Position numbers and translations under genes: made by a program | DNA from: Bacillota bacterium | GTDB lineage: Bacteria; Bacillota_I; Bacilli_A; Erysipelotrichales; Erysipelotrichaceae | Reading direction: 5' to 3' | DNA: 64,000 bases | Assembly (NCBI GenBank): GCA_023388995.1 | Contig: JAEWFD010000042.1 | Location: 1-64,000, forward strand | Part shown: positions 17,207-25,504 of the stretch, in pieces | Layout of the letters: each line of letters starts with the position of its first letter | Numbering within the stretch: position 1 is the first letter of the stretch | Notes under the pieces: generated by a model | Told to the model about the DNA's origin: nothing | The model's database searches: none | The model's input: only the letters and a program-made list of their open reading frames with translations

Positions 17207-17228
17207 CCAAATAATCAAACAGACTTTT
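17193..17228. terminator. Bidirectional terminator
   Basis: AAAAGTCTG and CAGACTTTT flank a 18-nt loop between two convergent genes. The stem overlaps the methyltransferase stop codon and can serve both strands. Confidence 0.75.
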
Positions 17229-17259
17229 CAAAAGGATTAATGTCTTACCTCATTCAATG

Positions 17260-18993
17260 CTAGGATGCAAACTGGCTGTTGTATAGTGTTTTGTAATAAC
17301 TATCTTGTTCCAGCAGCTGGTCATGCGTTCCGCTCTCGATAATGTTTCCATTGTCTAGAACCAAAATAAGGTCAGCTTCACGGATTGTGGAAAGCCTATG
17401 GGCAATTACGAAACTAGTTCTACCCACCATCATATTTAAAAAGGCTTTCTGGATGCGGATTTCCGTTCTTGTATCGATGCTGCTTGTTGCTTCATCCAAA
17501 ATCAGCATTGGCGGATCAACCAGCATGACACGGGCAATTGTCAGAAGCTGTTTTTGTCCCTGTGATAAATTTTCTCCGGCGTCTGAAATATGCGTATGAT
17601 AGCCCTCAGGTAGGCATGTAATAAAGCCATGAACCCCGGCAGCTTTGGCTGCCGCAATAATTTCTTCATCGCTTGCATCGGGTTTTCCGTATGCAATATT
17701 ATCCCGGATACTGCCGGCGAAGAGCCATGTATCTTGTAAAACCATTCCGAAGCTGCGCCGTAACTCATCTCGAGTAATCGCTTTGATGTCAATGTCATCA
17801 ATGGTGATAGAACCACTGTCAACATCATAGAAACGCATCAAGAGATTAACCAGTGTTGTTTTTCCGGCACCGGTTTTGCCGACGATTGCAATTCTTGTCC
17901 CAGGTTTTACTGATAAATTAAAGTTGGTTATCAGCGGATGCAGAGGATCATAAGAAAATCTTACATTGTTAAAATGAATGGCACCCTGATGATCTCTTTT
18001 TGCGAGGGATGTATTGTTATCGGGAGTTTCTGAAGGAAGATCAAGAATTGAAAAGATACGTTGTGCGGATGCAGCGGCAGACTGAATCTGTGTAAATACG
18101 GAAGTTATCTCATTGAATGGTTTGGCAAATAGATTGGCATAAATGAGAAAACTGGATATATCTCCCACTGTAAGCTTTCCCAAAATAGCTAAAATGCTGC
18201 CGATTGCACCTATTACAATATAAGTAATATTGTTGACAAGACGGGTGGTCGGATTGGCTAGCGAGCCGTAGAACTGTGATTTGACGCCGGAGTCATACAG
18301 TACGCTATTGATTTGCTCGAATTCCTCTATAGAACGTTCCTCATAATGGAATGCTTGAACAATCTTTTGTCCGCCAATCATTTCTGCAATATAGCCATTC
18401 AAAGCTCCTGCACTCTTTGCTTGTGCCTTGAACAGTTGCTGGGAACGAGTTGTGATGAAACGAGCCATCAAAAACGATGCTGGAGCAGAACACAATACAA
18501 CAATTGTCATAATGGGACTGATATATAGCATGAATCCAATTGCTCCCAAAATGGTGACAAGGCCTGTAAGCAAAATCGCGATTCCTTGCAGCAAGCCATC
18601 AGAAATGGCATCCATATCATTGATAAATCTGCTGATTATATCTCCATGCGGATTTCTATCATAAAACTGGAGCGGCAAGGTATTTATTTTGTCAATCAGC
18701 TGCTGTCTGATATCATGTACGCTTTGAAATGCAATATGATTGGCGCAGTAGGTCAAAAGCCATACAAATAAATTCCCGATAGCATAGATCGCTGCGAGCA
18801 AAAGCAGAATGCTGAATACTGCTTCAAACTCAACACTTCCAATACCAAGCATATGATCAATTGTGCGGCCAATCAGCATAGGTCCAATTAAACTGGCTAT
18901 AACACTGCATAGAGCAGATAGGAAGGCGCAAATAACAAAACGCTTTTGCTTGCCTGTATAAGTCATAATCCTTGTTAATGTTTCTTTGTTCAT
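17260..18993 (-). CDS. ABC exporter half-transporter, permease-ATPase fusion (second subunit)
   Basis: 577 residues: six transmembrane helices in the first 310, then a nucleotide-binding domain with Walker A GKTGAGKTT (about 373-381), Q-loop VLQDTWLF, signature NLSQGQKQ, Walker B LILDEATSSID and the switch His in IAHRLS. The second gene of a pair overlaps its upstream partner by four bases. Such heterodimers (BmrCD/LmrCD/PatAB type) export drugs or lipids. This subunit has the catalytic Glu after Walker B (LDEATS), while the partner has Asp (LDDASS), as expected of a heterodimer with one degenerate ATP site. Confidence 0.93.
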   Translation of the reverse strand: MNKETLTRIMTYTGKQKRFVICAFLSALCSVIASLIGPMLIGRTIDHMLGIGSVEFEAVFSILLLLAAIYAIGNLFVWLLTYCANHIAFQSVHDIRQQLIDKINTLPLQFYDRNPHGDIISRFINDMDAISDGLLQGIAILLTGLVTILGAIGFMLYISPIMTIVVLCSAPASFLMARFITTRSQQLFKAQAKSAGALNGYIAEMIGGQKIVQAFHYEERSIEEFEQINSVLYDSGVKSQFYGSLANPTTRLVNNITYIVIGAIGSILAILGKLTVGDISSFLIYANLFAKPFNEITSVFTQIQSAAASAQRIFSILDLPSETPDNNTSLAKRDHQGAIHFNNVRFSYDPLHPLITNFNLSVKPGTRIAIVGKTGAGKTTLVNLLMRFYDVDSGSITIDDIDIKAITRDELRRSFGMVLQDTWLFAGSIRDNIAYGKPDASDEEIIAAAKAAGVHGFITCLPEGYHTHISDAGENLSQGQKQLLTIARVMLVDPPMLILDEATSSIDTRTEIRIQKAFLNMMVGRTSFVIAHRLSTIREADLILVLDNGNIIESGTHDQLLEQDSYYKTLYNSQFAS

Positions 18994-20723
18994 CGGAAAG
19001 CCTCCTCGCTAGAAAGCTGTGACTGGTATAACTCTTGATATACTTCACAGTTCTTGATCAATTCATGATGCGCATCGAAGCCAACAAGATGGCGATCATC
19101 AAAAACAATAATCCGATCTGCGTGTTTGATGGTACTAACCCGTTGAGAGACAATCAGCACAGTCATATCATGGCTGCTTTTATTTAATTCTTTTCGCAGC
19201 GCAGCATCGGTAGCAAAATCAAGAGCACTGGAAGCATCATCCAGTATCAATATATCCGGTTTTGCAATTAAGGCGCGAGCAATTGTCAGCCGTTGTTTTT
19301 GACCTCCTGAGAAATTCAATCCTCCTTGGGATACCAATGACTGGTATCCATCAGGTAGTTTATTGATGAATTCATCTGCTTGTGCCATTCTGGCCGCCGC
19401 AATGATCTCTTGTTCCGTTGCATCCTGCTTGCCCCAGCGAATATTATCTGCAATTGTGCCGGTGAATAATAAGGCAGATTGCGGTACAATACTGATTTTG
19501 TCACGCAATATTTGCAAAGGATAATCCTTTACATGTATACCGTCTATTAAAATACTGCCTTCTACAGCGTCATAAAAGCGAGGGATCAGATTTACAAACG
19601 TAGACTTACCAGCCCCCGTACTACCGATGATCCCAATAGTTTCTCCACGCTGAATTGTAATCGTAATATCTTCAAGTACTTTGTCTCCTGTATGGTAGGC
19701 AAAGGAAATATTGTTAAACTGAATTGCCGGCGCATTCTCGCAATAAATGGGCTGAAGGATAGTTCTGCTGTCTTGGATAGAAGGACTTACAGCTAAAACC
19801 TCATTGATTCGATCAGCAGAAGTAACTGCTTTGGTAAATATAATCACTAAATTGGAAACTACAATCAAGGCGAGCAGTATTTGTGTAATGTAATTGACAA
19901 AGGCAATGATCTCTCCATGGGAAAGAGCTCCTGTATTTACCCTGAATCCGGCAACCCATAAGATTGCAATAATAGCCATGTTCATGACAAATGATGTCAG
20001 CGGATTAAGCAGTGCTGATAGTCGGCCGACATGGATGGCAGTAGCTGCTAAATCATCATTGGCTGCGTAAAAGCGTTTTTTCTCACGATGTACGCTGGCA
20101 AACGCACGGATTACCCGGACGCCGGAAAGATGTTCCCGTAAAATCAATGCAATTTTATCCAGTTTTTGCTGGTATAGCCGATAAATCGGTGCTGATTTGC
20201 TTATAACCAAATATAATATGATGGCGAAAACAGGAGTTACTGCTAAGAAAATAAGTGACAGCTGAAAATCCAGAATCATGGACATGATAATGGCTCCGAT
20301 GCATATAAATGGTGCCCGGATCACAAGACGAATTAGCATTGCAACTGCCAGCTGCAGCTGATTAACATCGCTCGTGATACGGTTTACCAATGTTGGTGTT
20401 CCAAATGCATCTAGCTCGGCATAAGAAAATGAATTGATGTGCTTGAACAGGGTATTTCTTAAGGTTGTTCCAAATCCCTGTGAAGCGCGGGCTGCATAAT
20501 ACTGGCAGATCATCGAGCTGCCGAAGCCCAAAACTGCCATCAACAGCATCACGCCGCTCATCTGCAAAACATACACCATATTACGTTTATCAACACCATT
20601 GTTAATGATGAGTACCATAATGGTCGGCAGCAGCAATTCAAAGATTGCCTCCAGCAGCTTGAAAGCCGGACCAATCATACATTCTTTTTTATATGGTTTT
20701 AAAAAAATAGCTAGTTTAAACAA
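18990..20723 (-). CDS. ABC exporter half-transporter, permease-ATPase fusion (first subunit)
   Basis: 577 residues with six N-terminal membrane helices and a C-terminal ATPase: Walker A GSTGAGKST, Q-loop IVPQSALLF, signature NFSGGQKQRL, Walker B LILDDASSALD and VSQRVST. The Asp in place of the catalytic Glu and the Gln in place of the switch His (SQRVS) mark this as the degenerate-site partner of the downstream subunit. The start is TTG at 20723, with GGAGG nine nt upstream. It is divergent from a LysR-type regulator, with a perfect inverted repeat between them, which suggests regulated expression. Confidence 0.92.
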   Translation of the reverse strand: MFKLAIFLKPYKKECMIGPAFKLLEAIFELLLPTIMVLIINNGVDKRNMVYVLQMSGVMLLMAVLGFGSSMICQYYAARASQGFGTTLRNTLFKHINSFSYAELDAFGTPTLVNRITSDVNQLQLAVAMLIRLVIRAPFICIGAIIMSMILDFQLSLIFLAVTPVFAIILYLVISKSAPIYRLYQQKLDKIALILREHLSGVRVIRAFASVHREKKRFYAANDDLAATAIHVGRLSALLNPLTSFVMNMAIIAILWVAGFRVNTGALSHGEIIAFVNYITQILLALIVVSNLVIIFTKAVTSADRINEVLAVSPSIQDSRTILQPIYCENAPAIQFNNISFAYHTGDKVLEDITITIQRGETIGIIGSTGAGKSTFVNLIPRFYDAVEGSILIDGIHVKDYPLQILRDKISIVPQSALLFTGTIADNIRWGKQDATEQEIIAAARMAQADEFINKLPDGYQSLVSQGGLNFSGGQKQRLTIARALIAKPDILILDDASSALDFATDAALRKELNKSSHDMTVLIVSQRVSTIKHADRIIVFDDRHLVGFDAHHELIKNCEVYQELYQSQLSSEEAFR

Positions 20724-20754
20724 ATTCAGTTACCTCCGTGATTCAAGTTCAGAA

Positions 20755-20777
20755 AGATATTGCATATTTCAATATCT
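20755..20777. promoter_or_regulatory. Inverted repeat in the ABC/LysR divergent region, likely operator
   Basis: AGATATTG-7-CAATATCT is a perfect 8+8 inverted repeat. It lies about 30 nt upstream of the ABC start and 95 nt upstream of the LysR start. It has the T-N11-A core form of LysR-type boxes. Function is inferred from position and symmetry. Confidence 0.6.
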
Positions 20778-20871
20778 GCAGCTATGATTATAACACAGGT
20801 ATAACCATATGAATAATATCTGTTTTGTATTGCTATTATACTAAAATTATATGGATTGTAATGGAGGATGT

Positions 20872-21738
20872 ATGGATATCAAACAATTAAAATATTTTCT
20901 TACAATTGCAGAAGAGGGGCAAATCACATCTGCTGCCAAAAAGTTAAATATGGCACAACCACCGCTGAGTTATCAGCTGAAACTGCTTGAAGAAGAGCTG
21001 GGCGTTAAGCTGGTAGTACGCGGTTCGCGGCATATCCAGCTTACGGATGCAGGTAAATTATTGATGAATAGAACCCGGCATATTTTGGAGATGACCAATT
21101 CTGTTATGAAAGAGGTAAAAGACTTCAGCAAAGGATTGCAAGGCACTTTGATCATCGGCACTGTTTCTTCGTCAGGAACAACCTTATTAAACAAAAAAAT
21201 ATCTGAATTCCACAAAGCATATGACTATATGAAGATGGAAATTTATGAAGGAAATACTTTTACTTTGATTGATCTGTTAAACAAGGGCTTGATTGAGGTA
21301 GCGATTGTAAGAACGCCATTTAATGCTTTGCATTTTGAGTGTAAATACGCAGCAGATGAGCCGATGATTGCTGCAATACCGAAAGAGCAAGTCTGGGATT
21401 GTCCGTCTTTGATAACGGTCAGTGATTTAAAAGAGAAGCCACTTATACTGTACCGCCGTTTTGAACAGTTGATTCAAGAAACTTGTATGGAACAGGGGTT
21501 TGAGCCGGAGGTTTACTGCAAATGTGATGATGCACGAACAGCACTGCTATGGGCGAATGCAGGATTTGGCATTGCTATTGTACCTAAATCCGCATTTGAA
21601 CTGGCAGCAAACAATAATCTGTTATGCAAAGAAATTCAGAGTGAGAAACTTAGAACCAGGATTGCTGCCATTTGGGTGAAAGATCGTTATATTTCGCCGC
21701 TCACCATGAAGTTTATTGAAAGTTTCGGAATTGAGTGA
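20872..21738 (+). CDS. LysR-family transcriptional regulator
   Basis: 288 residues. The N-terminal winged HTH is MDIKQLKYFLTIAEEGQITSAAKKLNMAQPPLSYQLKLLEEELG (1-44), the classic LTTR opening, followed by the linker helix and a periplasmic-binding-like effector domain from about residue 90. ATG 20872 has GGAGG just upstream; the earlier ATG at 20851 has none. It is divergent from the ABC exporter genes with a palindrome between, so it probably controls the exporter and itself. The effector is unknown. Confidence 0.92.
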   Translation: MDIKQLKYFLTIAEEGQITSAAKKLNMAQPPLSYQLKLLEEELGVKLVVRGSRHIQLTDAGKLLMNRTRHILEMTNSVMKEVKDFSKGLQGTLIIGTVSSSGTTLLNKKISEFHKAYDYMKMEIYEGNTFTLIDLLNKGLIEVAIVRTPFNALHFECKYAADEPMIAAIPKEQVWDCPSLITVSDLKEKPLILYRRFEQLIQETCMEQGFEPEVYCKCDDARTALLWANAGFGIAIVPKSAFELAANNNLLCKEIQSEKLRTRIAAIWVKDRYISPLTMKFIESFGIE

Positions 21739-22011
21739 TCAAACAATAATGATATGTAGATGGAATTCAAGATGTACTTCACAATGTGCTCGTTAGTTGG
21801 GTGGATTGGCCGCATTGGCATTCTTTATCAGTTGAGGTTTTTTGCAGATTGACGGTTGTACAAGAGCTCTTTAGAAAACATGATAGCTTGCTTATCAAGG
21901 AAAATACATAAGGGTATAGATGAAATCATGAATCTTTAGAGTAAATTGTTACTGACAAGATTCAACGTGTGCTACAATACAGTAAATAGAATGAGTAAGG
22001 AGGAGTCCAAA

Positions 22012-22524
22012 ATGAGTGTCTTTTTTTACGGGTGTATTACGATGGACGGGTATCTTGCTGATAGAAACCATAATCTGGATTGGCTTTATCAAACAGGATC
22101 AGTAGAAGAAACTGGCTATGAAAGTTTCTATAAAAGCATGGATATTACAATCATGGGAAAAAAGACTTTTAGTGAAATTGAACATCTGGAGAACATAGGG
22201 GAGTTATACGCAACAACAAAGAATTATGTTTTTACACATGCGGAGCAGTTATCAGTTAAGGAATTTATTCCAGTCAATTGTGATATTGTTGAATTCGTAA
22301 AACAGATAGAAAAGGATAAAAATATTTGGGTGGTTGGCGGAAACACGGTACTAGCTCCTTTGCTAGATCATAACATGGTAGATCATTTGATCATCCAGAT
22401 TGCCCCTGTATTATTGGGTAAGGGAATACCATTGTTTACACAACAAGAAGTTTTGAAGCGATTTTACTTACAGGAAGTAAAGCAATATGGGCAATTTGCA
22501 GAACTGGTATATCATAAACTATAG
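22012..22524 (+). CDS. Dihydrofolate-reductase-like (RibD C-terminal family) protein
   Basis: 170 residues. The beginning MSVFFYGCITMDGYLADRN and the end WVVGGNTVLAPLL...LIIQIAPVLLGKGIPLF match RibD_C/DHFR-like proteins (YwjB/YyaP type). These bind NADPH, but their substrates are mostly unknown. ATG 22012 is chosen because AAGGAGGAGTCCAAA precedes it; the longer frame from 21946 includes this site. Confidence 0.85.
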   Translation: MSVFFYGCITMDGYLADRNHNLDWLYQTGSVEETGYESFYKSMDITIMGKKTFSEIEHLENIGELYATTKNYVFTHAEQLSVKEFIPVNCDIVEFVKQIEKDKNIWVVGGNTVLAPLLDHNMVDHLIIQIAPVLLGKGIPLFTQQEVLKRFYLQEVKQYGQFAELVYHKL

Positions 22525-22642
22525 TTGCTCAAAGCATTCAAAATCCTCTCTTTGAAGAAGGAAGCAGTAAAAGCGCATGCTGAGATCCTGCACAGAATGG
22601 TTTGCAATTACCAAGATTTTAAATGATGAAAAGGAGAATATT

Positions 22643-23425
22643 ATGTCTAAAATGCCAGTCATTTTTGTAGGTCATGGATCACCTATGAATGCTATCGAAT
22701 CTAATCAATATACGCAGAGCTGGAGAGAAATGGCGCAAAGAATACCCAAACCCAAAGCAATTATATCGATTTCAGCTCATTGGTATACAAAGGGAACAAA
22801 AGTTATGAATGAAGAGCATCCGAAAACAATTTATGATATGTACGGGTTTCCAAAGGAATTATACGAAATCGTATATAATTCTCCGGGTAATCCGCAACTT
22901 GCTGAGGATTCGCAGAAGTTGATCACAAAACAGAGTATATTTGATAATACTTGGGGGATTGATCATGGTACTTGGTCCGTGCTTGTTCATATGTATCCTG
23001 AAAGAGATATTCCTGTTTTTCAGATTAGCATAGATGCTGCAGCGCCTGCGGAGGTGCATTATCAAATAGGTAAGGAGTTGAAGGTGTTAAGGGATCAAGG
23101 TGTTCTTTTATTTGGTACCGGGAATATTGTTCATAACTTGCGTATACTGAATTGGGATATGAAAGACAAAGGATTTGAATGGGCCTATACGTTTGATGAT
23201 TTTATCAAAGAAAATATTGAAAAGAGAAATCATGATAATATTGTTCAATATCAAAATTTGGAAGAAGTTGCGACCCTTGCGGTTCCTACGCCTGATCATT
23301 TTTATCCTCTTTTATATATTCTGGGGGCTTCTGATGAAAATGATCAGGTGTCCGTATATAACAACTCTTGCATGATGGGATCTATGTCTATGACGAGTTA
23401 TCTATTTGAGGATACCAAGGAATAA
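22643..23425 (+). CDS. LigB/DODA-type class III extradiol dioxygenase family protein (YgiD-like)
   Basis: 260 residues. Typical metal and catalytic histidines are in FVGHGSPMNAI (near 10), ISISAHWYT (near 45), WGIDHGTWSVLVHMYP (near 110) and LLFGTGNIVHNLR (near 155). Members are annotated as 4,5-DOPA dioxygenases; in anaerobes the physiological substrate is unclear. ATG 22643 follows AAAGGAG with 6-7 nt. It lies about 120 nt after the RibD-like gene and may be co-transcribed with it. Confidence 0.88.
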   Translation: MSKMPVIFVGHGSPMNAIESNQYTQSWREMAQRIPKPKAIISISAHWYTKGTKVMNEEHPKTIYDMYGFPKELYEIVYNSPGNPQLAEDSQKLITKQSIFDNTWGIDHGTWSVLVHMYPERDIPVFQISIDAAAPAEVHYQIGKELKVLRDQGVLLFGTGNIVHNLRILNWDMKDKGFEWAYTFDDFIKENIEKRNHDNIVQYQNLEEVATLAVPTPDHFYPLLYILGASDENDQVSVYNNSCMMGSMSMTSYLFEDTKE

Positions 23426-23469
23426 TTTATTTTAATAAATGAGCATACAATTATGGAATGTTTACAAAT

Positions 23470-23493
23470 ACGGTCGAGAGGCCGTTTTCTTTA
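23470..23493 (+). terminator. Intrinsic terminator
   Basis: ACGG(TC)...(GG)CCGT stem followed by TTTCTTT, about 45 nt after the dioxygenase-like gene. Confidence 0.6.
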
Positions 23494-23613
23494 AGGTTTT
23501 ATATGGTATAAAAAATTAAATAAAATAAGATATAAAAGGAATTATATTTGATAGTTAAGATCACGGGAATTGATGATATAATATGTATATAAAACTTTAT
23601 TAAGGAGAACAAA

Positions 23614-23796
23614 ATGGAAAAAGTAATCTGGGTTAGAAGTAATGGAAAAACGATTGCCGCTAAAGAAGATGATGGCTTAACTGTTGTGAATCAATATTTA
23701 GAGGATGGCTGGAAAGTTAAATTTATATCTGCTTGTGCTTTAGGGGAATCGATAATTTGTGGACAAGCTTATATTGTAATTGAAAAAGATATGTAA
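23614..23796 (+). CDS. Small conserved-looking protein (60 aa)
   Basis: A 60-residue, beta-rich protein. The segment VVNQYLEDGWKVKFISA resembles small proteins with a DUF4177-like 'yLn..GWel' pattern. AAGGAGAACAAA precedes the ATG, which is a good ribosome binding site. It stands alone between terminators. No function can be given. Confidence 0.6.
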   Translation: MEKVIWVRSNGKTIAAKEDDGLTVVNQYLEDGWKVKFISACALGESIICGQAYIVIEKDM

Positions 23797-24035
23797 GATA
23801 GATAACATTTATAATGGTAAAGTAAGAAATATTTGTACTATCCATTTAATCACATGGAGAGAGCAAATCAAATATACATGCTATTTCGTTGCATGATGGC
23901 AAGATCAAATTAATATATTATGCGTTAAGAGTAATGAAAAGTTAACTGATAAATTTATAGTATGGTAGCTTTTTTGTTAAGTAAACTCAACCTGAATAAA
24001 GTGACTTTTGAGGTTTCGTATTCTCAAATAAATAT

Positions 24036-24074
24036 AAAAAGGCTCTAACTAAATAGAATAGTCAGAGTCTTTTT
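24036..24074. terminator. Terminator of the FprA gene
   Basis: AAAAAGGCTCT and AGAGTCTTTTT pair around ACTA...TAGT, between the small ORF and the minus-strand flavodiiron gene. On either strand the stem ends in a T-run. The 23797-24035 stretch holds nothing else recognised. Confidence 0.7.
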
Positions 24075-24096
24075 CAACAGTGATGAGTCTTTCAAA

Positions 24097-25290
24097 TTAA
24101 TTAACTTGGCACAGTGATTTAGCAATCTCTTTGGCGTTATTAAAGTCAGCTTCTTCAGGATTCCATAGGCACTTGGCCTCTGCCTCTACAACAGCAAATC
24201 CAGCATCAGTTAACCGTTCACGAAGAACCTTTGTTGCTTCACCGCTCCAACCATAGCATCCAAAGACAGCAGCTTTTTTGTTTTTAAATTTCAGTTCATG
24301 CAGGAATTCAAGCCATCCACCAACTGATGAAAGGATGCTGCCGCCAACCGTGGGCGATCCAAGAGCAATTGCTTTAGACTTAAATATCTCAGTCATAATA
24401 TCATTCTTGTTTGTCTTAGAGATATTAAACATTTTAACTCTGGTATTTGGGGATAGGTGGGCAATCTCGGCACTAATGGTATGTGCCAGCTGTTTTGTAC
24501 CCTCCCACATCGTATCATATACTACCGTGATTTGATCTTCTTGATAATTTTGAGACCATTCATAATACTTCTCAACAATCTGCAGAGGGTTATCTCTCCA
24601 AATAGAGCCATGGCTGGTTGCAATGATATCAATTGGAAGGTTAAGAGACTGAATTTCTTCAATCTTCTTTTTTACGAGTGGAGAGAATGGGTTTAGGATA
24701 TTGGCATAATACTTCATTGCCTCTTCCCAAAGTTTACATTTATCTGCTTTGTCGTTAAATAGCTCTTCTACAGCAAAGTGTTGACCGAAAGCATCGTTAG
24801 AGAAAAGTATATTATCGCCCGTCATGTAGGTAGCCATGCTATCAGGCCAATGAAGCATTCTCATCTCAACAAAGATTAGTTTTTTGCCATTACCGATATC
24901 AATAGAATCTCCCGTCTTCACAACTTGATAATTCCATTCAGGATGATGGTATTGCCCTGTCAGAGATTTAACGGCATTGGCAGTACAATAGATTGGAGTA
25001 TTAGGGATTTTCTCCATAAGAGCTGGAAGAGAACCACTGTGGTCAACTTCTCCATGGTTGATAATAATGAAGTCAATTTCCTTCAAATCAATTTCTTTCT
25101 CAAGGTTATCAATAAACTCAGTGGAATGTGGTTTCCAGACAGTATCGATCAAGACTGTTTTTTCTTCTTTGATCAGATAAGCATTCTGGCTGGAACCATG
25201 ATTAATTGAATAATCTGCTCCATGGAAGGATTCAAGCTCCCAATCCATAAAGCCTACCCAGTAGACATTGTTTTTGATTAGCTTCTTCAT
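24097..25290 (-). CDS. fprA: FprA family flavodiiron protein (A-type flavoprotein)
   Basis: 397 residues. The N-terminal metallo-beta-lactamase-like diiron domain has NHGEVDHSGSLP (H-x-E-x-D-H ligands, about 79-90), MLHWPDSM and TSHGSIW. The C-terminal flavodoxin domain (about 255-395) has VYDTMWEGTK and GSPTVGGSIL. These enzymes reduce O2 to water and/or NO to N2O and protect anaerobes. ATG is preceded by AAAGGAGAAATTTACT. It is monocistronic between a terminator and a long AT-rich promoter region. It fits with the H-NOX sensor, peroxiredoxin and ferritin-like protein elsewhere in the window. Confidence 0.93.
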   Translation of the reverse strand: MKKLIKNNVYWVGFMDWELESFHGADYSINHGSSQNAYLIKEEKTVLIDTVWKPHSTEFIDNLEKEIDLKEIDFIIINHGEVDHSGSLPALMEKIPNTPIYCTANAVKSLTGQYHHPEWNYQVVKTGDSIDIGNGKKLIFVEMRMLHWPDSMATYMTGDNILFSNDAFGQHFAVEELFNDKADKCKLWEEAMKYYANILNPFSPLVKKKIEEIQSLNLPIDIIATSHGSIWRDNPLQIVEKYYEWSQNYQEDQITVVYDTMWEGTKQLAHTISAEIAHLSPNTRVKMFNISKTNKNDIMTEIFKSKAIALGSPTVGGSILSSVGGWLEFLHELKFKNKKAAVFGCYGWSGEATKVLRERLTDAGFAVVEAEAKCLWNPEEADFNNAKEIAKSLCQVN

Positions 25291-25504
25291 AGTAAATTTC
25301 TCCTTTATCTCCGTGTTACAGTTATCACGCTGTAAAGATAGTATAACCTAAAAAATGGATAACAAATGTGATTTAAGTCATGGTTTATAGAGATTTCAAT
25401 ATAATTCTGCTATGATATATCTATATTAGTAAATTAACTAACGTTTTTAATATACAATTTAATTTCGCAAGTATATAAATTAAAAATTTTAATTGGGGTA
25501 AATT

